Shown here in pieces: positions 1 through 7,408 of a stretch of 64,000 nt of DNA. Positions within the stretch are counted from its first letter, which is position 1. Every line of letters begins with the position of its first letter. Location of the stretch: assembly GCA_964581565.1 (NCBI GenBank), contig CAZOOZ010000012.1, positions 1 through 64,000 on the forward strand, given 5' to 3'. The position numbers were made by a program, and so were the translations under genes. A model generated the notes under the pieces. The model ran no database searches. It was given only the letters and a program-made list of their open reading frames with translations, and had not been told where the DNA came from. The DNA comes from UBA1433 sp964581565. Its GTDB lineage: Bacteria; Bacillota; Clostridia; Eubacteriales; UBA1433.

Positions 1-268
1 TAAATATCTTTTCTTACCTTTCATTTTTTACCTCGATTATTTATTAAAATATATTATGTTTATATAAAATGCAGTCTTCTCATCATTTGATATAGATATA
101 TTCTCTGTGACCGTTAATATGCCATATATATCATCGATGTCAGTGCGAATGTTTGTGGTAAGGCTAAGCAGTCATAATTATTGTCGGAGTATATTTTTAC
201 CAAGTTGTAAAAGTAATGTTCTTTCGGTCAAAATCATCTTTTTTATTTTGTTAATAAAAACTTAATAT

Positions 269-1552
269 TTATTGTACGGGACAAAGAACTGCTCGGAACG
301 AAGTGTAAGGCGAGGGTGCGCCATCGCCGCTGTCGGAACTAAATATCCGTGCATCGTTGGTCGTCCAGCTCCCGCCCCGGTAATAAAACGTTCTTAAGTA
401 ATTCTCCACGCTTATTATTGAAACCGTATTACCACTCCAGCCGGTTGTGCTCCATTCATCGCCGCTGTATATTTCATATGTGGCGTCTCCGGGTTTATAT
501 ACGCCGTTTGAAAGCTCGCACACGCTGGTAGGATTTGTATACGCCGTTGCGTATTTTGTGCTTGCACCGTTATAACTGGCGAAATGCGCGGTTCCGTTAG
601 AGCCTGCGGGAAGGTAGTCGGTATTCGTATAAAAATTCAAGCTTCCCACCGTGCCGTTATACGCATTGTTGAATGCAGCCATAATTTCGCTTTTGCCGCC
701 CGAGAGGTCATATATGCCGTAAATTGTTCCGGTGGAAGCTTGATTTATGTTTTGTATGTACGTAACCGACTCGTATTCTCCGCCCGTTCTAGTTTCATCT
801 CGCGGGCTGCCTTTGATGTTTTCGCTTCCTATGCCGTAGACGCTGTCGGTAAGATACGCGACAGCTCCCCACTCGCTGTTTTTCATCATATGGCTGTCGT
901 AAGACGAGTCAATGCCCGCGTCTGTGTCGTACTTTAAGCAGTTGTAATAAGCGTTGGCTATATTTATCCCTACCCAACTGCACGCTCCCGGCTTTGAGAC
1001 CATTTTGGTAGTATCGCTTAAAGGGGCATTGCTGATTTCCGATGAATATACGGTCAAGTTAACTCCGTCGTATTCAAGGCTCATTTCAAATTTGGCAACC
1101 CAGATGCCCGGAAGTTCAAAATCCCAGCCGCCGTTATCTACATCCGCCGTAAAAGCGGGATGGATTGTGTAGCCTTCATCAGGCGTTGTTTGGCTCACTT
1201 CGATAAACTTGATATTTATCGTACCGTCTGGGCTTGCGCCTATTGTGCCGGAATCGGGAACCAGCTGATATTCGTATCTGGGTATCCAAACCCACATGCT
1301 GCCGTCTTGTGTCATGGCGTTTGCCCATCTTTTATCATTTTCGGAATAGCTGTACCATTCTGATGACAGTTCGGCTTCTTCCCACTGAGAAGTTTCTTCG
1401 TTGAACACAACTGCAGTCATTCCTGTTTTTAAAACGGGAGCGCACACGCCTTCTTGCGCGTACTGGCCTGTGCATGAGCAAAAAGTCAATATAACCAATG
1501 TCAGGATTGTTAACATACTAAAAATTTTTGTCAATAATTTATTTTTCCGCAT
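269..1552 (-). CDS. secreted lipoprotein with FGE/sulfatase-modifying-factor-like fold
   Basis: Product of about 427 residues. A basic, hydrophobic N-terminus ends in Cys25/Cys27, consistent with a lipoprotein signal. The body has the pattern WVWIPRYEY, then WVAKFE, then W.G...AYYNC, and ends with YRGGSW and SFRAV. These are typical of formylglycine-generating-enzyme-like (C-type-lectin fold) domains that occur in many Firmicute surface proteins without proven enzymatic activity. The longer frame begins at 1582, immediately after the upstream stop. I chose the internal ATG at 1552 because AGGGAG lies about 8 bases before it and the signal peptide then starts with MRKNK. It probably forms an operon with the lipoprotein at 1583-2551. 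Role unknown; surface binding is an inference. Confidence 0.75.
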   Translation of the reverse strand: MRKNKLLTKIFSMLTILTLVILTFCSCTGQYAQEGVCAPVLKTGMTAVVFNEETSQWEEAELSSEWYSYSENDKRWANAMTQDGSMWVWIPRYEYQLVPDSGTIGASPDGTINIKFIEVSQTTPDEGYTIHPAFTADVDNGGWDFELPGIWVAKFEMSLEYDGVNLTVYSSEISNAPLSDTTKMVSKPGACSWVGINIANAYYNCLKYDTDAGIDSSYDSHMMKNSEWGAVAYLTDSVYGIGSENIKGSPRDETRTGGEYESVTYIQNINQASTGTIYGIYDLSGGKSEIMAAFNNAYNGTVGSLNFYTNTDYLPAGSNGTAHFASYNGASTKYATAYTNPTSVCELSNGVYKPGDATYEIYSGDEWSTTGWSGNTVSIISVENYLRTFYYRGGSWTTNDARIFSSDSGDGAPSPYTSFRAVLCPVQ

Positions 1553-1582
1553 TTTAAATTTCTCCCTATAGATTAATATCAT

Positions 1583-2551
1583 CTACCATGTCTTAAAAGT
1601 CAGGGTTTTTTGGTCGAATCCATCTATGCTATCGCCGGTGTTATAATTTTTTACAGTTAGATCAAATTGTATTTCTGATGCTTCTGTGATAACTGCTCCA
1701 TTGCTGTCAAGAGGCCATTGAAGCGCGATCACAGCACGCTGGTTTGCAGGCAAATACGTTAAACTGCCCCAGTAGAGGTCAGCTGCATTTCCATCCAACA
1801 TTGTGTTTTCTATATCGAAAAATAATATATGATCCGTTTTGTTTTCGATATACACATATACGACATATCCGTATAGATAGCCATATACACCTTCTCCCGT
1901 GTTGTCGAACCCTGTGACAATAAATGCGAAATCGTCATTATTTGCCAACTCCACTTCGTTTTCACTGGAAGGGCGGGCGGGTATTGTTACCGTTTGCGCT
2001 GTGTCTGCTTTAGGATAAATCACTGCAGTGACGATGGGGTTATAGAATTCCGGCTCCTCTTCGCCTTCTTTATATATCAGAATATCTCCTACATCTGTTT
2101 CGTAAACCGATAGGGTAAACTCAACCACATTGATATCTTCAAATGTCGATGCTATATTCTCGAAGTAAGCAAACGGCACAAAAATATAGGCTGTTTCTTC
2201 CACACCTGCCTCAATAACGGCTTCTCCGCCGTTATAATACTCAATATAAAATCCGTTTATCGCCAAACTATTATCTATCTTAAGTGTCAGATCGGTATCA
2301 GACTTATTTTCAAAAGATAATTGATAGGCGAAACCGTTGATCCCGGAAGTATTGTTAGCTGAAGGCATGCATTTTACTACAGTGATCGTGCAGCCTTCGT
2401 TATCCATAAGCACGCTGCCGGCAGGATCAGCCGCGGAGATTTGTAGCGCGCCATCAGGCGGCGCCCAGACAAACTCAGCTGAGGAGCCCGCGCAGGCTGT
2501 AAATGAGATCATCAGCACAATTACAAACAACGCTGCAATTATTTTTTTCAT
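1583..2551 (-). CDS. hypothetical lipoprotein
   Basis: Product of about 322 residues with a clear lipoprotein signal: MKK, a hydrophobic stretch, and FTAC with the lipid-modified Cys near residue 20. The rest is acidic and rich in beta-prone segments, with two similar halves of alternating Asn/Asp/Tyr-rich strands that look like Ig-like beta-sandwich repeats. No catalytic motif was recognised. An ATG at 2560 sits only one or two bases from the GGGAGG ribosome site, so the ATG at 2551 is preferred. The stop lies directly before the next lipoprotein frame, suggesting co-transcription and a shared cell-surface role. Function unknown. Confidence 0.75.
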   Translation of the reverse strand: MKKIIAALFVIVLMISFTACAGSSAEFVWAPPDGALQISAADPAGSVLMDNEGCTITVVKCMPSANNTSGINGFAYQLSFENKSDTDLTLKIDNSLAINGFYIEYYNGGEAVIEAGVEETAYIFVPFAYFENIASTFEDINVVEFTLSVYETDVGDILIYKEGEEEPEFYNPIVTAVIYPKADTAQTVTIPARPSSENEVELANNDDFAFIVTGFDNTGEGVYGYLYGYVVYVYIENKTDHILFFDIENTMLDGNAADLYWGSLTYLPANQRAVIALQWPLDSNGAVITEASEIQFDLTVKNYNTGDSIDGFDQKTLTFKTW

Positions 2552-2662
2552 ACTTCTCATCCTCCCTGTTATTTTAACAAATTGCTACGATTTGTTAAAA
2601 TATTCCACTATTAAGAATAACAAATACATTCAATATGTACATCCACCAAAAAGTATGATTCG

Positions 2663-2697
2663 TAAAAAAAGCCCTCTATCCTATGGGGATAAAGGGT
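2663..2697 (-). terminator. intrinsic terminator after the LuxR-type gene
   Basis: Read on the minus strand, CCCTTTATCC and GGATAGAGGG form a stem followed by a run of T (plus-strand A at 2664-2670). It lies about 20 bases past the stop of the gene at 2718-4097 and separates it from the two lipoproteins. Confidence 0.75.
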
Positions 2698-2717
2698 TGG
2701 CGCAGTCGTTTTTAGGA

Positions 2718-4097
2718 TCACATCATTTTTTGTATCAGTTCGGTTTTATTGCTTACATTCAATTTGTCATAGATGTGATGGATATGCGTTTTTACTGTGC
2801 TTACGCTGATATAAAGCTCTTGGGCAATCAAACGGTAAGTGTAGCCTTTTAGAATCAACTGCACGATCTGCATTTCTCTTTCAGACAAATTAACAGCAGG
2901 ATAGACGGCTTTTACAATCTGTTCTTTCTTTTTTTCCGGCACGGCTTCCAGCTTTGAAAGGAATGCGCTGTATTTTAAGAGGATGTTTAACTGTCGAAAC
3001 AGCGGAGGTAAAACCGTAAAGGCTATAATCACGACGGTAAGGCCGAGCAGGGATATGTTTTTGCCGCTTGACGAAGCGGAAAGGGGAACTGATATGATCT
3101 CTCCCAAAAGCACACTGAAAACATTGATAGATAGACCGGTGCCAAATATCCTCACTGGATTTGAGCTATACTGCGACATTTCGCCAAGGATACTCCAATT
3201 AAACAAATCGGTAATTCCGAAAGCGCTGAGAAGCAATGTATTGACGATGATATAGCTTAAAGCGGAGTTGTCAAAAAGCTCAAAAGCAATAAAGCCGAAT
3301 CCGAGCAGAGAAAGAGAGACATACAGTATGTAGCTTCTGCTGATCCGCCTCGGAAGCAGTGCCACGGCAATCATGACCGCGATATATGGTATAGCCCAAT
3401 ACCAGCTTGTCAGCACAGTCAGATGAGAAAATGCGGGATTTATGACCTGAAACATAAAGCCTGAGCTAAAAGTGACAACAACAATGAACAGGCAGACCAG
3501 AGCAAAAGGCCTTCTGAGTACGGTTTTGTTTTCTTCTTCTTGCGAACTTTCCAAACAGGGCATTGATTTCGGAAGATGAAACGCGGCAAAAAACGCAATG
3601 ATAAGACAGAGAATGGCCAGAGTCAGCGCAATATGCGCGTCGGCGTTTATGGCGATGACATTGAGGATCACCATGAGCACTGTGCCGAATGCAACAGAGA
3701 ACGCGGCTGTTTTCATGCGTTCTTCGAGTGCGGAGGTGTACCTGAAAAACCAGCCCCAGGAAGCATTCCACAACCCTGCGAAGAATGCAGCAATTATAAG
3801 GGCCACCATCCATAAATAGGAAGCGGGAAAGAAAAAGACGGAGCTGCAACATAAGCATACTGCCGCGCAAAGAAGCATGAGCTGTTTGGCCGAGGCCATA
3901 TTTTTTGCGATATATCTGCATATAAACAAACCAACGGCATGAGCGAAAATCGCAGCCATGATGAAAAGCCTGCTTTCGATATGGGAACCATAGAGCAAAG
4001 AATACAGTATGGCGCCCTCGTATACGAACGAGAGAAGCCATGCGCTAAAAAACATAAAAGCAATGATGCTCAAGATGCGACTGTTTATTTTTTTCAT
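2718..4097 (-). CDS. membrane-bound LuxR-family transcriptional regulator
   Basis: About 459 residues. The first ~360 residues hold ten to twelve hydrophobic segments in an MFS-like arrangement. The last ~60 residues form a LuxR/GerE helix-turn-helix (LSEREMQIVQLILKG, then IAQELYISVSTVKTHI). This membrane sensor plus DNA-binding tail is known from Eggerthella-type and Clostridia genomes, where it usually controls neighbouring genes. The two lipoproteins downstream on the same strand are plausible targets (inference). The ATG at 4106 overlaps the AGGA ribosome site, so the ATG at 4097, eight bases after it, is preferred. Ligand unknown. Confidence 0.85.
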   Translation of the reverse strand: MKKINSRILSIIAFMFFSAWLLSFVYEGAILYSLLYGSHIESRLFIMAAIFAHAVGLFICRYIAKNMASAKQLMLLCAAVCLCCSSVFFFPASYLWMVALIIAAFFAGLWNASWGWFFRYTSALEERMKTAAFSVAFGTVLMVILNVIAINADAHIALTLAILCLIIAFFAAFHLPKSMPCLESSQEEENKTVLRRPFALVCLFIVVVTFSSGFMFQVINPAFSHLTVLTSWYWAIPYIAVMIAVALLPRRISRSYILYVSLSLLGFGFIAFELFDNSALSYIIVNTLLLSAFGITDLFNWSILGEMSQYSSNPVRIFGTGLSINVFSVLLGEIISVPLSASSSGKNISLLGLTVVIIAFTVLPPLFRQLNILLKYSAFLSKLEAVPEKKKEQIVKAVYPAVNLSEREMQIVQLILKGYTYRLIAQELYISVSTVKTHIHHIYDKLNVSNKTELIQKMM

Positions 4098-4477
4098 AAT
4101 CTTCATCCTATCTGCTTCATTAATATTTAGTGATTTGTCTATTCTATTTTATTATCTATTTTAGCGTCGGTATCAACTTGAGTGGTTAAGCAATAAATTA
4201 TAGCTGTATAGATACAGATTTATTTAATACAGGTTATTATTTTATTGAAAATGATATGAAAATATTTTTTCCTACAGAATAACTCAAAATAGTATTTATT
4301 ACAATACTATATTTATATATATTTTTGAAATAAAAAATATATGAAGATGAAGAAGAATATATTGGTGCGGGAGCAGATGCCGCATATGTGCATGCAAGAT
4401 AGGATAAATAGATTTTTTAAAATATACTTTTAATATCGTCGCGTTAAGGAAGAGGGCGAATATACACACTTTTTTAT
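4098..4477. other. AT-rich non-coding stretch
   Basis: No open frame with a ribosome site or recognisable protein was found here. It separates the LuxR-type gene from the small RNA locus and presumably holds that gene's promoter. Confidence 0.6.
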
Positions 4478-4583
4478 AAAAAAATAATGGCCGTCTATAT
4501 AACAGTAATGAGAATTAAGCAAAAACATCATATTACATAAGCGGCAATCAACAGTGTGATTTTCCCCTCTCCTTAGACGGGAT
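4478..4583 (-). ncRNA. small RNA candidate, copy A
   Basis: Roughly 105 bases lie between a consensus promoter and a T-run (plus-strand A at 4478-4484). The ends pair as CCGTCTA (minus strand, from 4580) with TAGACGG (ending at 4491). Inside is a long hairpin whose tip pairs GTAAT with CATTAC (4505-4536) around a pyrimidine-rich loop containing CTTAATTCT. The same hairpin and loop recur in copies B and C, with compensating base changes at the stem base (GCCG/CGGC here, GCTGA/TCAGC in B and C). No Rfam family was recognised. Transcription is inferred only from sequence. Confidence 0.55.
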
Positions 4584-4589
4584 ATGGAT

Positions 4590-4618
4590 ATTATATATCA
4601 TAAATGGTAATAGAGCAA
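4590..4618 (-). promoter_or_regulatory. promoter of small RNA A
   Basis: On the minus strand TTGCTC (4613-4618), a 17-base spacer and TATAAT (4590-4595). The same geometry is found before copies B and C. Confidence 0.6.
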
Positions 4619-4723
4619 TAACTTTTTGAAATCAGTGTGCAATTATAATATCATATCAGGCGTATATATGAATATATATATACTATATATAAGGACAAGT
4701 ATGAGATATTGGGAAAGAAGAAG

Positions 4724-4864
4724 AAAACAGTCTTCATAATCCCGCGATTATGAAGAAAAATAATGCTGAATAAAGAACCATAATGAGAACTAAGCGAAGA
4801 CATTACGCCACTTAAATCAGCAAATGAATCAAATACATTTTTTTCTCCTTCTTTCAGACGGGAC
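4724..4864 (-). ncRNA. small RNA candidate, copy B
   Basis: About 140 bases from a consensus promoter to a strong terminator: an 11-bp stem (4731-4741 with 4746-4756) followed on the minus strand by CTGTTTTCTTC. The conserved hairpin tip pairs CGTAATG with CATTATG (4779-4785 and 4801-4807, one G-U pair) around a loop containing CTTAGTTCT. Near the 5' end, AAGGAG precedes an eight-codon frame starting ATG TAT TTG; it may be chance or a leader peptide. A longer 82-codon frame across this element has no support. Confidence 0.6.
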
Positions 4865-4870
4865 AGCTTT

Positions 4871-4899
4871 AGTATAATGTATACATTTGCAAAATGCAA
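4871..4899 (-). promoter_or_regulatory. promoter of small RNA B
   Basis: On the minus strand TTGCAT (4894-4899), 17 bases, then TATACT (4871-4876). Confidence 0.6.
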
Positions 4900-5020
4900 A
4901 CTACGGAAAATGACATATTGTATTTAGCACGATGCACATTAGCTTATTTTGATAAAAAATATTTACTATAAAGAAACGAAATAACAAAAAAAATATGAAA
5001 AGTGTTGATAAAAAGAAACT

Positions 5021-5251
5021 ATGAATAATTTTTTATTATTTATTATTTTATTGATTCTAATTGCTGTGATGGTGGTGCTTATTTTTCTTATTTTATCTGG
5101 CGATACAGAAAAAAAAGCTAATAACAGAAAAGATGATAAGCCTCCGTTTACAAAGACTGAGAGAGACTTGATAGAAAAATTCTATAATACATTTTCCGAA
5201 AAAGAGATCGCAAAACTTAAAGCGCTTGATGTGAAGTTAAAGAAAGAATAA
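5021..5251 (+). CDS. small single-TM protein, GD-motif family
   Basis: 76 residues. Residues 2-26 form one hydrophobic helix ending in the motif SGD at residues 26-28. A charged linker and an amphipathic C-terminal helix follow (FTKTERDLIEKFYNTFSEKE). Two other proteins in this window, at 44512-44790 and 44897-45190, have the same layout: 26 residues to a GD pair at positions 27-28, then L(T/S).SD..LL.K...T.T..EL.QLN..L.KL. That family pattern is the main reason to believe the gene, since its own ribosome site is weak (AAAAAGAAACT). Small RNA C converges on its 3' end. Function unknown; a toxin or membrane regulator are both possible. Confidence 0.6.
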   Translation: MNNFLLFIILLILIAVMVVLIFLILSGDTEKKANNRKDDKPPFTKTERDLIEKFYNTFSEKEIAKLKALDVKLKKE

Positions 5252-5375
5252 AAAAGTGTGCATGAAATAATGGAAGCTGACGAATGATACATAATGAGAA
5301 TTAAGAAGAACATTATGTAGCATCATCAGCGGTTCACAGATAGTGAGTATACCTCACCGAGCCTTCAAGTGGCTA
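5250..5375 (-). ncRNA. small RNA candidate, copy C, convergent with small TM gene
   Basis: About 125 bases on the minus strand. It contains a perfect 8-bp hairpin tip, ACATAATG with CATTATGT (5289-5296 and 5311-5318), around a 14-base loop with CTTAATTCT. The stem extends to roughly 20 pairs, with GCTGA/TCAGC at the base. A T-run at 5250-5255 (minus strand) would end the RNA at the stop codon of the convergent 76-codon gene. The gene's own 3' end has no obvious plus-strand terminator, so its mRNA would pair along the full length of this RNA. Confidence 0.55.
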
Positions 5376-5381
5376 TGATTT

Positions 5382-5410
5382 ATTATAGTGGAATGTTTGT
5401 TGGAATGCAA
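5382..5410 (-). promoter_or_regulatory. promoter of small RNA C
   Basis: On the minus strand TTGCAT (5405-5410), 17 bases, then TATAAT (5382-5387); the -35 is identical to that of copy B. Confidence 0.6.
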
Positions 5411-5634
5411 ATCGAGAAGAGTGTGTTTTTGTTTGTATAATCATACAAAAACTTATTTGAAAGTATATTTTGTTTAATATAGAGAAACTTTATTTGGATA
5501 ATAATACCAAAATGTCAAAAAATCCATACATTTTGTAGAATTTTGTAAAAATTTTGTTTTTTATAGAAATAAATTTGTCCATATTCATGAACAAAATCTA
5601 AAACTGTAAATTTATGCATCAAAAAATTTTACAC

Positions 5635-5732
5635 AAAAAAATTTAACGATGTAGAAAGATGCGGAGGATAATCGCATATTTAGCAAGGTGTGTTGTCGTC
5701 ATGCTGAATTGTTCTTAATCGTTAAATTTTTT
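5635..5732. repeat. inverted-repeat element with two internal hairpins
   Basis: The arms AAAAATTTAACGAT (within 5635-5650) and ATCGTTAAATTTTT (5718-5732) are perfectly complementary over about 14 bp and enclose 67 bases. The interior can fold into ATGCG/CGCAT and TTTAGCA/TGCTGAA hairpins, giving a three-way junction. It could be a structured RNA or a small non-autonomous mobile element; no target duplication was evident. The flanks 5411-5634 and 5733-5943 are AT-rich with no gene seen. Confidence 0.5.
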
Positions 5733-5943
5733 AAAAAAGTTATAAAGGAAATGTGTTACCGATGCAACTATATCACATTAATTGTATTTTTTCAATATAC
5801 AACATAAAAAATTATTGTATTATTTTGTCGATTTTTTAATTATTTTTAAAATTTGTACAAATCAACAATTATTTTTTAGCAAAAAGATAAAAAAACGTCC
5901 TTTAATTAGTCTACTAATAAAATGAATAAACCGGTACAAATAT

Positions 5944-6026
5944 ATAACGGTGAGAATACAAAGGCTCCGATTCGGCAAGGCGTGCAAAGGCTGCGAATAT
6001 GAGATGCGATGTATTTCACCGTTTAT
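5944..6026. repeat. inverted-repeat element downstream of oxidoreductase operon
   Basis: The arm ACGGTGAgAATAC (5947-5959) pairs with GTATTTCACCGT (6011-6022), enclosing a GC-richer core of about 50 bases unlike its AT-rich surroundings. It lies just past the end of the oxidoreductase operon, so it may act as a 3' structure on that mRNA. It also has the look of an interspersed palindromic repeat. Confidence 0.45.
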
Positions 6027-6094
6027 ACTATAAAAATAGAAAATTGTTAAAAGTATTTTTTATATATTGAAAACCTGAAATGCTGTACAAAAAT

Positions 6095-6631
6095 TTATTG
6101 TTTTACCGCATTGTATCCCTCATAAAAAGCTTTCATGTTTAATTCAAGCATTTCAGGCTTTTTACCCAAGGTTTTTGTGATGATTTTTTTGATTGCGTCA
6201 ACTTCTACAGCTTGGCTCACGGCGATATAAGCTCCGAGCATGACAATATTTGCAACTTTACTGTTGCCGAGCTTGTCTGCTATGTCATTGGCAGGCACAT
6301 AATATGCTTTGATTGCATCGTTTTGCACTTTTGAATCCACAAGGCTGCTGTTGATGATTACGCTGCCGCCTTTTTCCACTTGCTCAATAAATTTATGATA
6401 ACTAGGCTCATTCATTGCGATAAAAGTTGTAAAAGAGTCACACATGGGTGAGCCGATTTCTTCGTCGGAGATAATAACTGTGCAGTTGGCTGTGCCGCCA
6501 CGCATTTCGGCGCCATATGCCGGATAAAACATGGTTTCTTTTCCGGAATCACTTGCCGCATAGCCCAGCATTTTACCGATGAGCATAATGCCCTGACCGC
6601 CGAATCCTGCTATTAATAATGATTTTTCCAT
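6095..6631 (-). CDS. 2-oxoacid:ferredoxin oxidoreductase, gamma subunit
   Basis: 178 residues, the usual length of the gamma subunit. The N-terminal GFGGQGIMLIGKML is the family signature, followed by YGAEMRGGTANCTVI. It is the last gene of a delta-alpha-beta-gamma operon (8687 to 6095). The complex oxidatively decarboxylates a 2-oxoacid to an acyl-CoA and reduces ferredoxin in the cytoplasm. The subunit layout is of the 2-oxoisovalerate/2-oxoglutarate type rather than the fused pyruvate enzyme. The actual substrate cannot be read from the sequence. Confidence 0.92.
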   Translation of the reverse strand: MEKSLLIAGFGGQGIMLIGKMLGYAASDSGKETMFYPAYGAEMRGGTANCTVIISDEEIGSPMCDSFTTFIAMNEPSYHKFIEQVEKGGSVIINSSLVDSKVQNDAIKAYYVPANDIADKLGNSKVANIVMLGAYIAVSQAVEVDAIKKIITKTLGKKPEMLELNMKAFYEGYNAVKQ

Positions 6632-6647
6632 TTATACTGCCTCCTGT

Positions 6648-7394
6648 TTATTCCACTGTTTTAAATTCGCCGAGCGGGAATGTTTTTAGTACGATCTCTT
6701 GTATATGTTTCATTGCCTGTATAGGTGTCATTTTCCAGTTTGTTGGACATGGAGATAATATTTCTACAAATGTGTACCCGGCGCCTATGCTCTGAAGCTC
6801 AAATGCTTTCATAATGGCTCGGCGTGCCTTGAGTACATTTTTTGCGTCATGCAGCGATACACGTGCAACATATTTCGGAGCCTTCAGAGTGGCGAGCATT
6901 TCCGCAACCTGAATCGGTGCGCCATGCTCTTCCAAGCTTCTGCCATGAGGTGTTGTGGTTGATTTTTGGTTGATCAGTGTTGTGGGAGCCATTTGCCCGC
7001 CGGTCATACCGAAGTTACAGTTGTTGATAAAAATAACCGTGATGTTTTCGCCGCGGTTTGCGGAATGGATTGTCTCAGCCATACCAATAGATGCCAAATC
7101 ACCATCACCCTGATAGGCAAATACTAAATTCTTATCTTTAAGACACCGTTTAATGGCGGTTGCAGTTGCGCTTGCTCTACCATGTGCGCAGGCAATGGAG
7201 TTACAGTTAAACCAGCCGGTTGCCGTATTCAGTGTACCGCAACCGACAGGGGATACCAGAATGCTTTCTCCTTCCAATTTATAGGTATCCAGTGCTTCGG
7301 CAATCATTTTATGTACGGTGCCGTGACCGCATCCGGGACACCAGCCGTTTGAAAAATCGGGAAGTAGTTTTGGTTTTGCGTATATTTTTTCCAT
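6648..7394 (-). CDS. 2-oxoacid:ferredoxin oxidoreductase, beta subunit (TPP-binding)
   Basis: 248 residues. CPGCGHG near residue 20 contributes to the Fe-S/TPP region. The TPP motif GDGDLASIGM...N...NN.NFGMTGGQ is intact, and SPVGCG supplies a further Cys. This catalytic subunit binds thiamine diphosphate and works with the alpha subunit (7409-8473), the ferredoxin-like delta subunit (8484-8687) and gamma (6095-6631). The genes are 10 to 16 bases apart, so they are surely co-transcribed. Confidence 0.93.
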   Translation of the reverse strand: MEKIYAKPKLLPDFSNGWCPGCGHGTVHKMIAEALDTYKLEGESILVSPVGCGTLNTATGWFNCNSIACAHGRASATATAIKRCLKDKNLVFAYQGDGDLASIGMAETIHSANRGENITVIFINNCNFGMTGGQMAPTTLINQKSTTTPHGRSLEEHGAPIQVAEMLATLKAPKYVARVSLHDAKNVLKARRAIMKAFELQSIGAGYTFVEILSPCPTNWKMTPIQAMKHIQEIVLKTFPLGEFKTVE

Positions 7395-7408
7395 ATGGGT
7401 GTGCTCCT

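Noticed and set aside
4651..4899. 82-codon minus-strand frame across small RNA B
   Set aside because: It runs over the RNA B promoter, hairpin and terminator, starts without a ribosome site, and resembles no protein. The RNA interpretation explains the sequence better.
5635..6026. CRISPR-like repeat array
   Set aside because: The two inverted-repeat elements differ in sequence, and there are no regularly spaced direct repeats or cas genes.
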